Source: CAZBDU01 sp964490725
Lineage (GTDB): Bacteria; Spirochaetota; Spirochaetia; SZUA-6; DRHE01
Reading direction: 5' to 3'
Length of the DNA stretch: 38,154 nucleotides
Assembly (NCBI GenBank): GCA_964490725.1
Contig: CAZBDU010000049.1
Span: 1-38,154, forward strand
A program made the position numbers and the translations under genes. Shown here in pieces: positions 7,325-14,955 of this stretch. Position 1 is the stretch's first letter, and each line of letters begins with the position of its first letter. Below the pieces are notes generated by a model, which saw nothing but the letters and a program-made list of their open reading frames with translations, searched no databases and was not told the DNA's origin.

Positions 7325-8452
7325 ATGAATCCTAGAGAACGTTTTCAGAAGGTAGTAGCATACGAAGAGCCGGACAGGGTCCCCGTGGACCTGGGCAAGC
7401 ACGTCGGCTCTATTCACAGGTCAGGCTATCTCAGGTTGAGGAAGCACCTCGGCCTGTCCGAGAAGGTAGAGATAGAGATACTGAACCACATGGCTCAGAC
7501 CGTTGTGCCGCACGAGGATCTTCTCGCACGGCTTGGAATAGACTTCCGGTGAATAGTGCCGAGAGAAACCGGGAGGCGGAAGGTGAATGAAGAGGCATAC
7601 TACGACATGTGGGGCGTCTTGTTTCAGTACAGCGGTGACTACTTCGCCGTTCGGGAATCACCCCTGCGAGATGCGACGGCAGAGGACGTTGAGCGCTACC
7701 ACTGGCCTGATGCCGACAGCACGGAGATGTTCGAGGACCTTCACAGAACAGCACGAGAGCTTCACAGTAATACCGACTATGTTGTCGGCGCCGATGCGAT
7801 CCAGGGAGGAATTCTCACGACGGCTCTGTGGCTTCGCGGCTATGACAAGATGTTCATGGATTTCGCCCTCGACAGCGAGTTTGCCGACAGGCTGCTCGAC
7901 AAGCTGTTGTACCTGTACAAGAAGATGTGGACGAACTACATGGGAATAGTGGGTCCCTTTGTGCAGGTCGTATACCTGACCGATGATCTGGGTACTCAGA
8001 CCTCCCTGTTGATGTCTCCCGGGATGTTTCGCCGGTTCATCAAGCCGCGGCTGAAGGACCTGATCGAACACATCAAGAGCATGGCGAGTGTGAAGGTGAT
8101 GCTCCATTCTGACGGAGCCATCCTGCCGCTCGTGGAGGACTTCATCGAAATCGGCGTGGACATCCTCAATCCCATCCAGACCACGGTGGAAGGTCTGGAG
8201 GCCACGGACGTATTGAAAGAAAGATACGGCGACCGCCTGTGTTTTCACGGTGCAATAGACGTACAACACAAGCTACCCGATTATACGCCGGAAGAACTGA
8301 ATGCTGAGGTAGCCGGGAGGATTCGCGATCTGGCGCCCGGCGGTGGCTATGTTCTTGCTCCCTGTCACAACATCGGACACGAGGTACCGCCCGAGAATGT
8401 TGTGGCGGTGTTTGATGCGGCCCGCGAATACGGCGCGTATCCTCTGCGCTAG
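7325..8452 (+). pseudogene. Uroporphyrinogen decarboxylase-like (MtaA/CmuA-type) methyltransferase with in-frame UGA
   Basis: A 375-codon frame that is open except for UGA at 7550-7552 (codon 76). Both halves belong to one UroD-superfamily protein. The N-terminal part has MNPRERFQKVVAYEEPDRVPVDLG. The rest has LYLTDDLG-like and LHSDGAILPLVEDFIEIGVDILNPIQ segments and a C-terminal GGGYVLAPCHNIGHEVPPENV. These enzymes move methyl groups between corrinoid proteins and thiols or other carriers, but no corrinoid protein or reactivase is nearby. The UGA falls in the linker after LGIDFR, where homologues as I remember them carry varied, non-catalytic residues. I see no SECIS-like hairpin after it. 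A single nonsense change (for example GGA or CGA to TGA) is the simplest reading. Restart at GTG 7556 has no ribosome binding site. Confidence 0.75.
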
Positions 8453-8695
8453 CCATTCAGCAGGAAGGCAGCTCGATGTTGCATGGCGCTTCGAAGTGGT
8501 GCATTATGGTAGATCGTGGGTCAAGCAGGGCCGTGATGCCACGGCGTTCGCCGCTACACCACAGAAGACCGAGCGCAAGCTCTGACGGTTGTCCGGAACG
8601 AGACAGGTGCGCCGCAACCAGCGGCGCTCGGTGCCGGGCGGCAGCCGCCGATTCTGGAAGATGCAGAAGAAGGACAACGAGCTCGAGGTACTGAA

Positions 8696-9196
8696 ATGCA
8701 GGAATTGGCGGACATGATTGGGAAGAGAATAAGACAGCTTCGCAAGGAGAAACGTCTGACCATACAAGATATCTCCGAACGGACAAGACTGACCAAGGGT
8801 CTGATAGCCACCTCTCTGCACGTTCCCATAGGATACTTCTTCCAACCGGAGCCGAACGATACCAAGATCGTTGTAAGAAAAGCAGAGCGCAAGGCAATCC
8901 ACACCAAGAGTGGAACAACGTTGTACCTTCTGACGCCCAGTCTGAAGGACAAGAAGATCGAGTTTCTCTACACGGTCTACGAGAAGGGCGGCTCCACCGA
9001 GAAACTCTACAGTCATGTTGGCGAAGAATACGGAATCGTTCTGAAGGGAAAGCTGCAGGTCATAATCGAAGACCAGAAATACGTCCTCGACAGTGGCGAC
9101 AGCATAGTGGTTGACTCCACCAAACCCCACATGAGCGTCAACATTCACACGGGAGAAACCGTGGCGATATGGGCAAACATTCCTCCATCCTTCTAG
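8696..9196 (+). CDS. XRE-cupin transcriptional regulator with damaged HTH
   Basis: A 166-residue protein, ATG at 8696 with GAGG at 8685-8688. The N-terminus starts as an XRE helix-turn-helix (IGKRIRQLRKEKRLTIQDISERTRLTKGLI, residues 8-37). It then jumps straight to ATSLHVPIGYFF, the segment that normally follows helix 5. About 18-20 residues are missing between Ile37 and Ala38, including the end of the recognition helix and the following helix. The C-terminal cupin barrel (about 80-166) is intact, with the YSHVGEEYGIVLKGKLQVII and LDSGDSIVVDSTKPH strands and the usual PPSF end. Full-length relatives are about 185-190 residues. It probably once regulated the adjacent UroD-like gene; DNA binding is likely lost. 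Confidence 0.85.
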   Translation: MQELADMIGKRIRQLRKEKRLTIQDISERTRLTKGLIATSLHVPIGYFFQPEPNDTKIVVRKAERKAIHTKSGTTLYLLTPSLKDKKIEFLYTVYEKGGSTEKLYSHVGEEYGIVLKGKLQVIIEDQKYVLDSGDSIVVDSTKPHMSVNIHTGETVAIWANIPPSF

Positions 9197-9230
9197 CCTG
9201 CGTTTCCCGGTGACCGAGGCGCCGGAGAAC

Positions 9231-9259
9231 GGGAGAGGCCGCCGGAAACGGCCGCTCCC
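9231..9259 (+). terminator. Candidate hairpin terminator, no U tract
   Basis: GGGAG-a-GGCCG (9231-9241) pairs with CGGCC-g-CTCCC (9249-9259) around a 7-base loop, 35 bases after the XRE-cupin stop. There are ten base pairs and one mismatch. No T-run follows, so intrinsic termination is uncertain. Confidence 0.35.
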
Positions 9260-9339
9260 GGCCGTCGCAGCAGGGGGCGCGCCGCCGCAGACGGGGTGCC
9301 GGGAGGGCAGGAGCGCAGGCGCGCCTGGAGCGCGTGCCT

Positions 9340-9367
9340 TTGCCCAGCCGGGAAGCCTGAGTATACT
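9340..9367 (+). promoter_or_regulatory. Probable promoter, TTGCCC-16-TATACT
   Basis: TTGCCC at 9340-9345 and TATACT at 9362-9367 are 16 bases apart (17 if TTTGCC is used). They lie about 70 bases before the start of the membrane protein gene and would drive it together with the NUDIX and ybaK genes. Confidence 0.5.
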
Positions 9368-9434
9368 GTCGCTATGACAGCTTACAAACGCCCCGCCGGC
9401 TTGAAGCCGGGCGCCCCCCCCGCGAGGAGCAGGC

Positions 9435-9980
9435 ATGGCTGATCGGGAGATTCCCATCCCCAGGCTGCTGCAGCCGCTCCACGGGGAACGTTCCACGGCC
9501 CGCACCCTGGTGGCTACCTACAGCACCGGGGCGGTGGCAGGCGCCTTCGTCTGCCTCATGGCCGTGACGAGCCGGCCCTACGCCTGGTGGCGCCTGGTGC
9601 TCCTGTTCCTGGTGGCTGCAGACGTGAGCGCCGGCGTGGTCGCCAACTTCTCGGCGCCCACGGACAGCTACTATGCCGCCCGTCCCGGACGGAGGTTGCC
9701 GTTCGTGCTGTTCCACGTGGTGCACCCGGCGGTGCTTTTTGCCGCCTTCGCGGACTCTCTGCCGCACTGGATCTTCCTCTTCCTGTACACGGCCACGGCT
9801 ACCCTTCTGGTAGGCGGTCTTCGCGAGCGCCACAGTCAGGAGATGTTCGCCGGATCGGCGGTGGCCTTCGGCATCGTCATCATGGCCTGGTTCGGGCCGG
9901 CCAGCCCTCAGCTGCTCTGGTTCCCGCCGCTGTTCATGGTCAAGCTGATCCTGGCTTTCGCGGTGCGCCGCACCCCGTGA
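9435..9980 (+). CDS. Six-helix integral membrane protein of unknown function
   Basis: A 181-residue protein with AGGAG shortly before its ATG. Six hydrophobic stretches fit transmembrane helices at about 26-45, 50-70, 88-106, 109-128, 135-152 and 156-177. The loop after helix 2 carries NFSAPTDSYYAARPGRR, and His92 and His96 (FHVVHP) stand in helix 3. No transporter or enzyme motif is recognised. It belongs at the head of a run with the NUDIX and YbaK genes; the GTGA at its end could couple it to the NUDIX gene. The function is unknown. Confidence 0.75.
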   Translation: MADREIPIPRLLQPLHGERSTARTLVATYSTGAVAGAFVCLMAVTSRPYAWWRLVLLFLVAADVSAGVVANFSAPTDSYYAARPGRRLPFVLFHVVHPAVLFAAFADSLPHWIFLFLYTATATLLVGGLRERHSQEMFAGSAVAFGIVIMAWFGPASPQLLWFPPLFMVKLILAFAVRRTP

Positions 9981-9991
9981 GCGGCCCGGTC

Positions 9992-10654
9992 ATGGAGCCG
10001 CGCCAGGTCTTCTCCGACTGCCCCGGTGACGGGGTGGGGGGCCCCAACGCGAGGGGCTGGCGCTTCTGCCCGCGCTGCGGCGGCCCGCTGGCCCTGGAGC
10101 AGGACAGGCTGCGCTGCCGCTCCTGCGGCCAGACCCTTTACCGCAACCCCTCCCCTGGGGTGGTGCTTCTGATCGAGGAGCGGGGGAAGATCCTGCTGGG
10201 CCGGCGCGGCCCGGGAAGCTTCCGCGCCGGGAAATGGTGCCTGCCGGGCGGCTACATCGAGCTTGGGGAGGATTTCCTCTCGGCGGGGCGGCGCGAGGCC
10301 CGTGAGGAGACCGGGCTGGAGGTGGAGATCCGTTCGATCCTCAGCGTGGTCTCCAACACCCTCACTCCGGAGCTGCACACGCTCGTGGTGGTCCTGCTGG
10401 CCGCAGTGCTGGGCGGACAGCCCGCCGCCGGGGACGATCTGGACGCCCTGCGGTGGATGGCCCCCGGGGAGGCGCTGCCGGAGATGGCCTTCCAGGCGGA
10501 CCGCCACATCATCGAGCGCTGGCGGCACACGGGGCTCGCGGGCGCCCCGGTGGAGGCGCGCTACGCCCGCCCCGGGTACGGAACGGAGATCGGGGCGGAC
10601 TCGCACAGCCGGCGGGGTCCCCTCCTCCGGCCGCCGGCGCCCGGGGGCCGGTGA
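9992..10654 (+). CDS. NUDIX hydrolase with N-terminal zinc ribbon
   Basis: A 220-residue protein. A zinc ribbon (CPRCGG about 16 residues before CRSCGQ, residues 20-43) precedes a NUDIX domain whose box reads G-x5-E-x7-REAREETGL starting at GGYIELGEDF. All catalytic Glu residues are present. The enzyme should hydrolyse a nucleoside diphosphate linked to another group. The ribbon-NUDIX layout resembles NudC, but the SQPWPFP signature is missing; the real NudC is at 20135-21013. The first ATG is at 9992. A GTG at 9977 overlaps the previous stop as GTGA and is an equally possible, coupled start. The last 40 residues are Pro/Arg/Gly-rich and probably disordered. Confidence 0.85.
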   Translation: MEPRQVFSDCPGDGVGGPNARGWRFCPRCGGPLALEQDRLRCRSCGQTLYRNPSPGVVLLIEERGKILLGRRGPGSFRAGKWCLPGGYIELGEDFLSAGRREAREETGLEVEIRSILSVVSNTLTPELHTLVVVLLAAVLGGQPAAGDDLDALRWMAPGEALPEMAFQADRHIIERWRHTGLAGAPVEARYARPGYGTEIGADSHSRRGPLLRPPAPGGR

Positions 10655-10679
10655 ACCCAGGCGGCCCCACAGGTGCGGC

Positions 10680-11138
10680 ATGGTCAAGACGAACGCGATC
10701 CGCCTGCTGGAATCCCTGGGCGTGCCTCACGGAGTGCTCTCCTACGAGTGCCGGGAGGTCATGGACGCTGTTGCCGTGGCCGGCTGTCTGGGAGTTCCTG
10801 CCGAGCGGGTGTTCAAGACCCTGGTGGCCCGAGGCGAGGGGGTGCTGGTGTTCTGCGTGCCGGGGGGCATCGAGCTGGACCTGCGCAAGGCGGCCCGGGC
10901 AGCGGGAGTGAAGAAAGTGGAGATGGTGCCGGTGCGGGAAATCCTGCCCCTGACCGGCTACGTGCGGGGGGGCTGCTCCCCGGTGGGCATGAAGCGGGAC
11001 TATCCGCTGTGGATCGACGAGACCGCGCAGCTCCACGAGTGGATTCTGGTGAGCGCGGGAGCGCCGGGGCTGCAGATCCGCATCGATCCTGCGGTGCTGG
11101 CCGCCCTCAGGGGGGCGCGGTTCGCGGAGCTGACCTGA
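10680..11138 (+). CDS. ybaK: YbaK/EbsC family Cys-tRNA(Pro) deacylase
   Basis: A 152-residue protein with ATG at 10680 and AGGTG before it. The YbaK fold is clear: the strand VFKTLVARGEG holds the key Lys, and later come VEMVPVREILPLTGYVRGGCSPVGMK and a C-terminal LVSAGAPGLQIRIDPAVL. YbaK clears Cys-tRNA(Pro) made by mistake by prolyl-tRNA synthetase, acting in trans in the cytoplasm. Length and motifs match the family. It follows the NUDIX gene after 25 bases and is probably in the same operon. Confidence 0.93.
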   Translation: MVKTNAIRLLESLGVPHGVLSYECREVMDAVAVAGCLGVPAERVFKTLVARGEGVLVFCVPGGIELDLRKAARAAGVKKVEMVPVREILPLTGYVRGGCSPVGMKRDYPLWIDETAQLHEWILVSAGAPGLQIRIDPAVLAALRGARFAELT

Positions 11139-11190
11139 GCGCCGGGACGTTCTTCCCGCGGAAGGCTGGCGGCGCGAAGGTCCCGCCTGC

Positions 11191-11196
11191 TATAAT
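11191..11196 (+). promoter_or_regulatory. Perfect -10 box TATAAT before the TspO-like gene
   Basis: TATAAT at 11191-11196 lies 27 bases before the ATG at 11224, with AAGGAGGAGG at 11211-11220 in between. No good -35 hexamer lies 16-18 bases upstream, so an activator or extended contacts may be needed. Confidence 0.45.
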
Positions 11197-11223
11197 GGGT
11201 CATCCGAAGCAAGGAGGAGGCCC

Positions 11224-12030
11224 ATGTCCGGCCAGGCATCCAGGACGGTCCTGAAGAGCGCGAACCTTCTGGGGTTCGCCGGCACGGTGGCCGTGAACGT
11301 CCTGGCCAACGCGCTGCCCCTGGGCGGAATGAACACCGGAGAGCTTTCGGCGCTGTACCCCAACCTGTTCGTTCCCGCCGGCCTGACCTTCTCCATCTGG
11401 GGGCTCATCTACATCCTCCTGGGCATGTTCGTGGTCTACCAGGCCCGGGATCTCTTCCGCCGTGACCGGTCGGCAATGCCCTTTCTGGAGGGGGTGGGCT
11501 GGCTTTTTCCCCTGGCATCGCTGGCCAACATGGGGTGGATCTTCGCCTGGCACTACCAGCGCGTGGCGCTCTCCCTGGTCATCATGCTGGTGCTGCTGGC
11601 CTCGCTGATTGCCATCTACCTGCGCCTCGGCATAGGCGCCGGCGGCGCGCCCACGTCCGTACGCGTGTTCGTCCACGCTCCCTTCAGCGTGTACCTGGGT
11701 TGGATCACCGTGGCCACCATCGCCAACGCAACCGCCCTGCTGGTGAAGACGGGCTGGGACGGTTTCGGCCTGAGCCAGGTGTTCTGGACGGTGGTGATGC
11801 TCCTGGCCGCCTCCGCGATCACCCTGCTGGTGCTTCTGAAGCGCAACGACGTTCTCTTCGCAGCGGTGGTGCTGTGGGCCTTCGCCGGCATCCTGATAAG
11901 GCGCAGCGCCGACGCGGTTCCCATTCCTCAGGTGCTGATCGCCCTGGGTCTGTGCATGGCGGCGGTCCTGGCGACCTTGCTGCTGAGGATCGGCCGCTGG
12001 CTCCGCCCGCAGAAGGAGGCCGCCGGGTGA
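11224..12030 (+). CDS. TspO/MBR-related tryptophan-rich membrane protein
   Basis: A 268-residue membrane protein with a strong AAGGAGGAGG before ATG 11224. It has about seven hydrophobic helices. The first part reads VNVLANALPLGGMNTGELSA followed by NLFVPAGLTFSIWGLIYILLG, which I recognise from proteins annotated as tryptophan-rich sensory proteins related to TspO, although they are longer than the five-helix TspO. TspO proteins bind porphyrins and cholesterol-like ligands; the longer group is not characterised. Its stop overlaps the start of the FHA gene as GTGA, so the two are translationally coupled. Confidence 0.75.
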   Translation: MSGQASRTVLKSANLLGFAGTVAVNVLANALPLGGMNTGELSALYPNLFVPAGLTFSIWGLIYILLGMFVVYQARDLFRRDRSAMPFLEGVGWLFPLASLANMGWIFAWHYQRVALSLVIMLVLLASLIAIYLRLGIGAGGAPTSVRVFVHAPFSVYLGWITVATIANATALLVKTGWDGFGLSQVFWTVVMLLAASAITLLVLLKRNDVLFAAVVLWAFAGILIRRSADAVPIPQVLIALGLCMAAVLATLLLRIGRWLRPQKEAAG

Positions 12031-12410
12031 GCCCTGGAGACAGCACGGTAATTCGAGGGGATGAGGGACGCATTCGCGCCTCCGGGGTGCTGGCCAGGAG
12101 GGGGCTGCTGCTGGTCGTGTCGGCCAATTTCCTGGGCCGGTCCTTTCTCATCGATCGCGCGGTGGTAGTGCTGGGCCGGGACTCCTCCTGTGACGCGGTG
12201 CTGGAGGACCCTCTGGTGAGCAAGCGGCATTGCACCGTCAACATCGACGCCGAGGGCCGCTTCCACCTGGAGGACCTGGGATCCCGCAACGCCACCTTCC
12301 TGAACGGCAAGAAGCTGTCCGGGAGGCGCCAGCTGTTCTACGGCGACAGAATCATCGTGGGAGAGACGGTGCTGCGTTTCTTTCTCGAGGAGCGCATTGA
12401 CCGCCGGTAG
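12027..12410 (+). CDS. FHA-domain protein
   Basis: A 127-residue protein starting at GTG 12027, which overlaps the previous stop; GGAGG at 12015-12019 supports the start. Residues about 43-120 are an FHA domain with the phosphothreonine-binding set in order: GRDSSCD, SKRHC, DLGSRNATFLNG and GDRIIVGET. The N-terminal 15 residues contain DSTVI, a Thr context like those phosphorylated by bacterial Ser/Thr kinases, so self-binding is possible but speculative. FHA domains recruit phosphorylated partners. No kinase lies in the window. Coupling to the membrane protein before it suggests they work together. Confidence 0.9.
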   Translation: MSPGDSTVIRGDEGRIRASGVLARRGLLLVVSANFLGRSFLIDRAVVVLGRDSSCDAVLEDPLVSKRHCTVNIDAEGRFHLEDLGSRNATFLNGKKLSGRRQLFYGDRIIVGETVLRFFLEERIDRR

Positions 12411-12495
12411 GCGCAGGGATGGCCGGCGAAAGCGGTTGCCCGGGCCGCGGGAAATGCGTATTCTTAGCGTGAACGGCATGCCGCCGGGAGTCAGC

Positions 12496-13086
12496 ATGAT
12501 CAGCACGTACCTGTTCGTAGACTACGAGAACGTCCAGCAGTTCGAGCTCGACACGATCGATGCGCAGAGCACCAAGGTGTTTCTGTTCGTCGGGGATCAC
12601 CAGAACCGCATCCCTTTCGATCTGGTGGACAAGGCCCAGAAGTTCGGCCAGTCCCTGGAATGGGTCAAGATCGAGGGCCAGGGGAAGAATGCGCTGGACT
12701 TTCACATCTCCTTCTCCCTGGGGGAGCTGAATCACGAGGCTCCCAAGAACATCAGCTTCATCATCTTTACCAAGGACCGGGGCTTCGACCCTCTGATCAA
12801 GTACGTCAACCGGCTGGGCAGAAAGTGCCGCCGCATCAACAGCCTCCTGGAGCTCAACCAGAACTTCCAGGAGAAGATCGATGACGCCAAGCTGGGCAAG
12901 GTCATCGAGAACCTGTCCAAGATCGACAAGAAGCGCCGTCCCAGGACACGCAACACCCTCCACAAGCACATGGCCAACCTGCTCAAGGACCGTGTGGATG
13001 AGTCGGAGCTGGAAACGCTGGTGGACAGCCTGTTCATCACGGGCAAGGTGAGCGAATCCAACCGCAGGCTCAACTACAACTTCTAA
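12496..13086 (+). CDS. PIN/NYN-like nuclease-fold protein with C-terminal helical domain
   Basis: A 196-residue protein, ATG at 12496 with GGGAG at 12486-12490. The first 110 residues have a PIN/NYN-type fold: YLFVDYENVQ with the first acidic residue, KVFLFVGDHQNRIP, KNALDFHISFSLG with a second Asp, and IIFTKDRGFDPLIKYV with a third acidic pair. These would bind metal for RNA cleavage. The last 60 residues (TRNTLHKHMANLLKD to the end) look like a winged-helix or LOTUS-like module. A frame extending back to 12397 overlaps the FHA gene and has no ribosome binding site. Probably an RNase; no antitoxin partner is visible. Confidence 0.7.
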   Translation: MISTYLFVDYENVQQFELDTIDAQSTKVFLFVGDHQNRIPFDLVDKAQKFGQSLEWVKIEGQGKNALDFHISFSLGELNHEAPKNISFIIFTKDRGFDPLIKYVNRLGRKCRRINSLLELNQNFQEKIDDAKLGKVIENLSKIDKKRRPRTRNTLHKHMANLLKDRVDESELETLVDSLFITGKVSESNRRLNYNF

Positions 13087-13125
13087 GAGCCAAAGCCGGC
13101 CGGCCAGCCGCTGCTGCGCCGGCGC

Positions 13126-13701
13126 CTACCCGCTGGAGAAGCCCGCTGCCGGCACGCCCAGCGCCTGCAGCAGCCTCGCCCAGTAATTCACCTGGGCGGC
13201 GGTGGAGGCCAGGACCACCATTTCCCGGGGAGTGAAGGCCTGCTTGAGCCGCGCGATGAGCTGGGGCGAGAAGTAAAGCGGGGTCGCGGATGCCGAGCGC
13301 GCGTACTCTACGGCCAGCACCTCCCGATCGCTCAACGACGGGCAGCGAACCGTGCCGCCCTGGAGGAACCGCACCACCTCGGCGGTGATTCCGTACTCGG
13401 CGCGGCGGTGGGAGCTCATGTCGATGCAGAACGGGCAGGAAACCGCGAAGGAAACCGCCATGCGCACCAGCTTCAACATGCGCGGGTCCAGATCACGCCG
13501 TCCGTGGGCAACCAGCCCTTCCAGCATCGCAGAGCCCAGCGCGGTTTTGGGGTGCCAGGCCAGGATTTGCGGCACCCGCAGCTCCAATCCCGTTCTTCTG
13601 CGGGCCAGCCAGCCCGCCAGGCGGTAGAGCAGCGGAAGCGGTCGGGGGGGGTCGATGAAGGGGCTGGGCCCCAGCCGGGGGGGTGGAGGTGGTTCCTTCA
13701 T
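13126..13701 (-). CDS. AhpD-like carboxymuconolactone decarboxylase family protein
   Basis: A 191-residue protein with the family's redox motif CPFCIDMSSH (Cys-x-x-Cys and His five residues later), followed by a helical region typical of AhpD-like alkylhydroperoxidases. The Cys pair would be the peroxide-reducing and resolving residues. The ATG at 13737 would add 12 basic residues; neither start has a clear ribosome binding site. The N-terminus after ATG 13701 is Pro-rich. The gene converges with the PIN-like gene. Detoxification of peroxides is the likely role, though many members are uncharacterised. Confidence 0.8.
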   Translation of the reverse strand: MKEPPPPPRLGPSPFIDPPRPLPLLYRLAGWLARRRTGLELRVPQILAWHPKTALGSAMLEGLVAHGRRDLDPRMLKLVRMAVSFAVSCPFCIDMSSHRRAEYGITAEVVRFLQGGTVRCPSLSDREVLAVEYARSASATPLYFSPQLIARLKQAFTPREMVVLASTAAQVNYWARLLQALGVPAAGFSSG

Positions 13702-13767
13702 GTCCAAAAGATAACCATGAAGCCGGCGCCGGCCCATCGCGGCGCGGCTTCCGCGGGCCTGCGCGCC

Positions 13768-13796
13768 TTGATTGCCCGGGGGGAATGCTCAATAAT
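13768..13796 (+). promoter_or_regulatory. Possible promoter, TTGATT-17-AATAAT
   Basis: TTGATT at 13768-13773 and AATAAT at 13791-13796 (or ATAATG one base later) lie about 27 bases before the DsrE-like start at 13823. They form an AT-rich island in a GC-rich spacer. Confidence 0.4.
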
Positions 13797-13822
13797 GACT
13801 TCGCCGGAGGAGGTGTGCGCGC

Positions 13823-14161
13823 ATGGAAGACAGCCTCGTGGTTCTGTGGAGCAGCGGGGACCGGGAAGTGGCCCTCAAGATGGTGTTCATGTACACCCTC
13901 AACGCCAGGCTGAGAAGCTGGTGGCGTGAGGTGCGGTTTGTGGTGTGGGGTCCCTCGGCGAAGCTGCTCAGCGAGGACGCGGAGCTGCGGGAGCAGATCG
14001 GCCGCATGAAGGAGGCCGGCGTGGTCCTGGAGGCCTGCAAGGCCTGTGCAGACCTGTACGGGGTATCCGGGGCCCTGGAAGCGCTGGGGATCGAGGTCAG
14101 GTACATGGGGGTCCCGCTGACCGGCTACCTGAAGGAGGGACGGCGCGTGCTCACCTTCTGA
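13823..14161 (+). CDS. DsrE/DsrF-like family protein
   Basis: A 112-residue protein with GGAGGAGG upstream of ATG 13823. The signature runs LVVLWSSGDREVALKMVFMYT, then FVVWGPSAKLL and a conserved ACKACADLYGV with two Cys, then VRYMGVPLTGYLK. DsrE-fold proteins carry sulfur on Cys or bind small ligands; this subgroup is widespread and uncharacterised. The Cys pair could be a sulfur relay or redox pair. It stands between an AhpD-like gene and an exported SH3b protein. The family call is strong and the role is unknown. Confidence 0.85.
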   Translation: MEDSLVVLWSSGDREVALKMVFMYTLNARLRSWWREVRFVVWGPSAKLLSEDAELREQIGRMKEAGVVLEACKACADLYGVSGALEALGIEVRYMGVPLTGYLKEGRRVLTF

Positions 14162-14199
14162 GGGCCCGGAGGGTTTCGCGGATGTTCCAAGGAGGTGCC

Positions 14200-14841
14200 A
14201 TGGGGAGCAAGAGCCTCGCCGGGCTGCTGTTGCTGCTGCTCGCCGGCGCGGCGGGCGCGCAGGGAGGGCTTCCCGGCCTGAGCGAAGAGATCTACGGAAA
14301 GCTCACCGGGGTGTGGGCCGAGAGCCCGCCGCAAAACGGTTCCGTGGAGCGCTTCTCCTGGGGAGTGGGGGAAACGGCTCCCGGGGCCATCACCATCGAC
14401 CTGGGCGCCGCCCCCGCCCTCTATCAGGAGCAGGACGTACGGTTCCACATCCTGTCGGTGCGCCGCATGCTGGGGAATCGCATCGTCTTGAACCTCCAGT
14501 TCGTCTCCTCCGAGCCGGGCTGGGAGGCGCGGCGGATCGTACACGTGAACCGCGACGGCACCATCTGGTTCGAAGGGGTGGGAGAGTCGGTGAGCTACGC
14601 CCGGATCGCCGGACCCGGGATCGTGGTCCAGGGAGTGTGCAACGACACGAGGGTGCGGGTGCGTTCGGCGCCCACCCTCCAGGCGGACATCCTGGGGCAT
14701 CTGGACCGCGGCCAGGAGGTGCGGATCCTGGATCGGACCGCCGAGAAGATGAAGATCCAGGAGATGGACGATTACTGGTACCGGATCGACACCGGCGAGC
14801 TTAAGGGCTGGTCCTACGGACACTTCATTGACGTGCGCTGA
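14200..14841 (+). CDS. Exported protein with C-terminal SH3b domain
   Basis: A 213-residue protein with AAGGAGG before ATG 14200. A signal peptide of about 20 residues ends at AGAQGG, so it is secreted or periplasmic. The middle region (about 25-145) is beta-rich and not recognised. Residues about 148-213 are a bacterial SH3 domain: VRVRSAPTLQADILGHLDRGQEV, then the WYRIDTGELKGWSYGHFID end. SH3b domains often bind peptidoglycan or peptides. It probably works in the envelope. The 3' neighbour is preceded by its own promoter, so this gene may stand alone. Confidence 0.85.
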   Translation: MGSKSLAGLLLLLLAGAAGAQGGLPGLSEEIYGKLTGVWAESPPQNGSVERFSWGVGETAPGAITIDLGAAPALYQEQDVRFHILSVRRMLGNRIVLNLQFVSSEPGWEARRIVHVNRDGTIWFEGVGESVSYARIAGPGIVVQGVCNDTRVRVRSAPTLQADILGHLDRGQEVRILDRTAEKMKIQEMDDYWYRIDTGELKGWSYGHFIDVR

Positions 14842-14888
14842 GACGCACGCTGCAGGGGACCGGTGAGCGTGCGGCTGGGGGCCGGCCC

Positions 14889-14917
14889 TTGATCAAATCC
14901 CGGCCAGTCCGTATGAT
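14889..14917 (+). promoter_or_regulatory. Good sigma70-type promoter, TTGATC-17-TATGAT
   Basis: TTGATC at 14889-14894 and TATGAT at 14912-14917 have the ideal 17-base spacer. They lie about 40 bases before the ATG at 14956 and would also serve glnS. Confidence 0.55.
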
Positions 14918-14955
14918 TCGGGTCAGAAGCTGTGGGCTTTGAACGGGGGAGCGTC

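Noticed and set aside
7550..7552. Selenocysteine in the UroD-like protein
   Set aside because: The position is a variable linker, not a Cys site, and I found no hairpin with a G-containing loop at the right distance. A nonsense change is simpler, though it stays as a finding to check.
12496..13086. Toxin-antitoxin module with the PIN-like protein as toxin
   Set aside because: VapC toxins are about 130 residues and have a small partner gene upstream. Here the gene follows an FHA gene and has a C-terminal domain.
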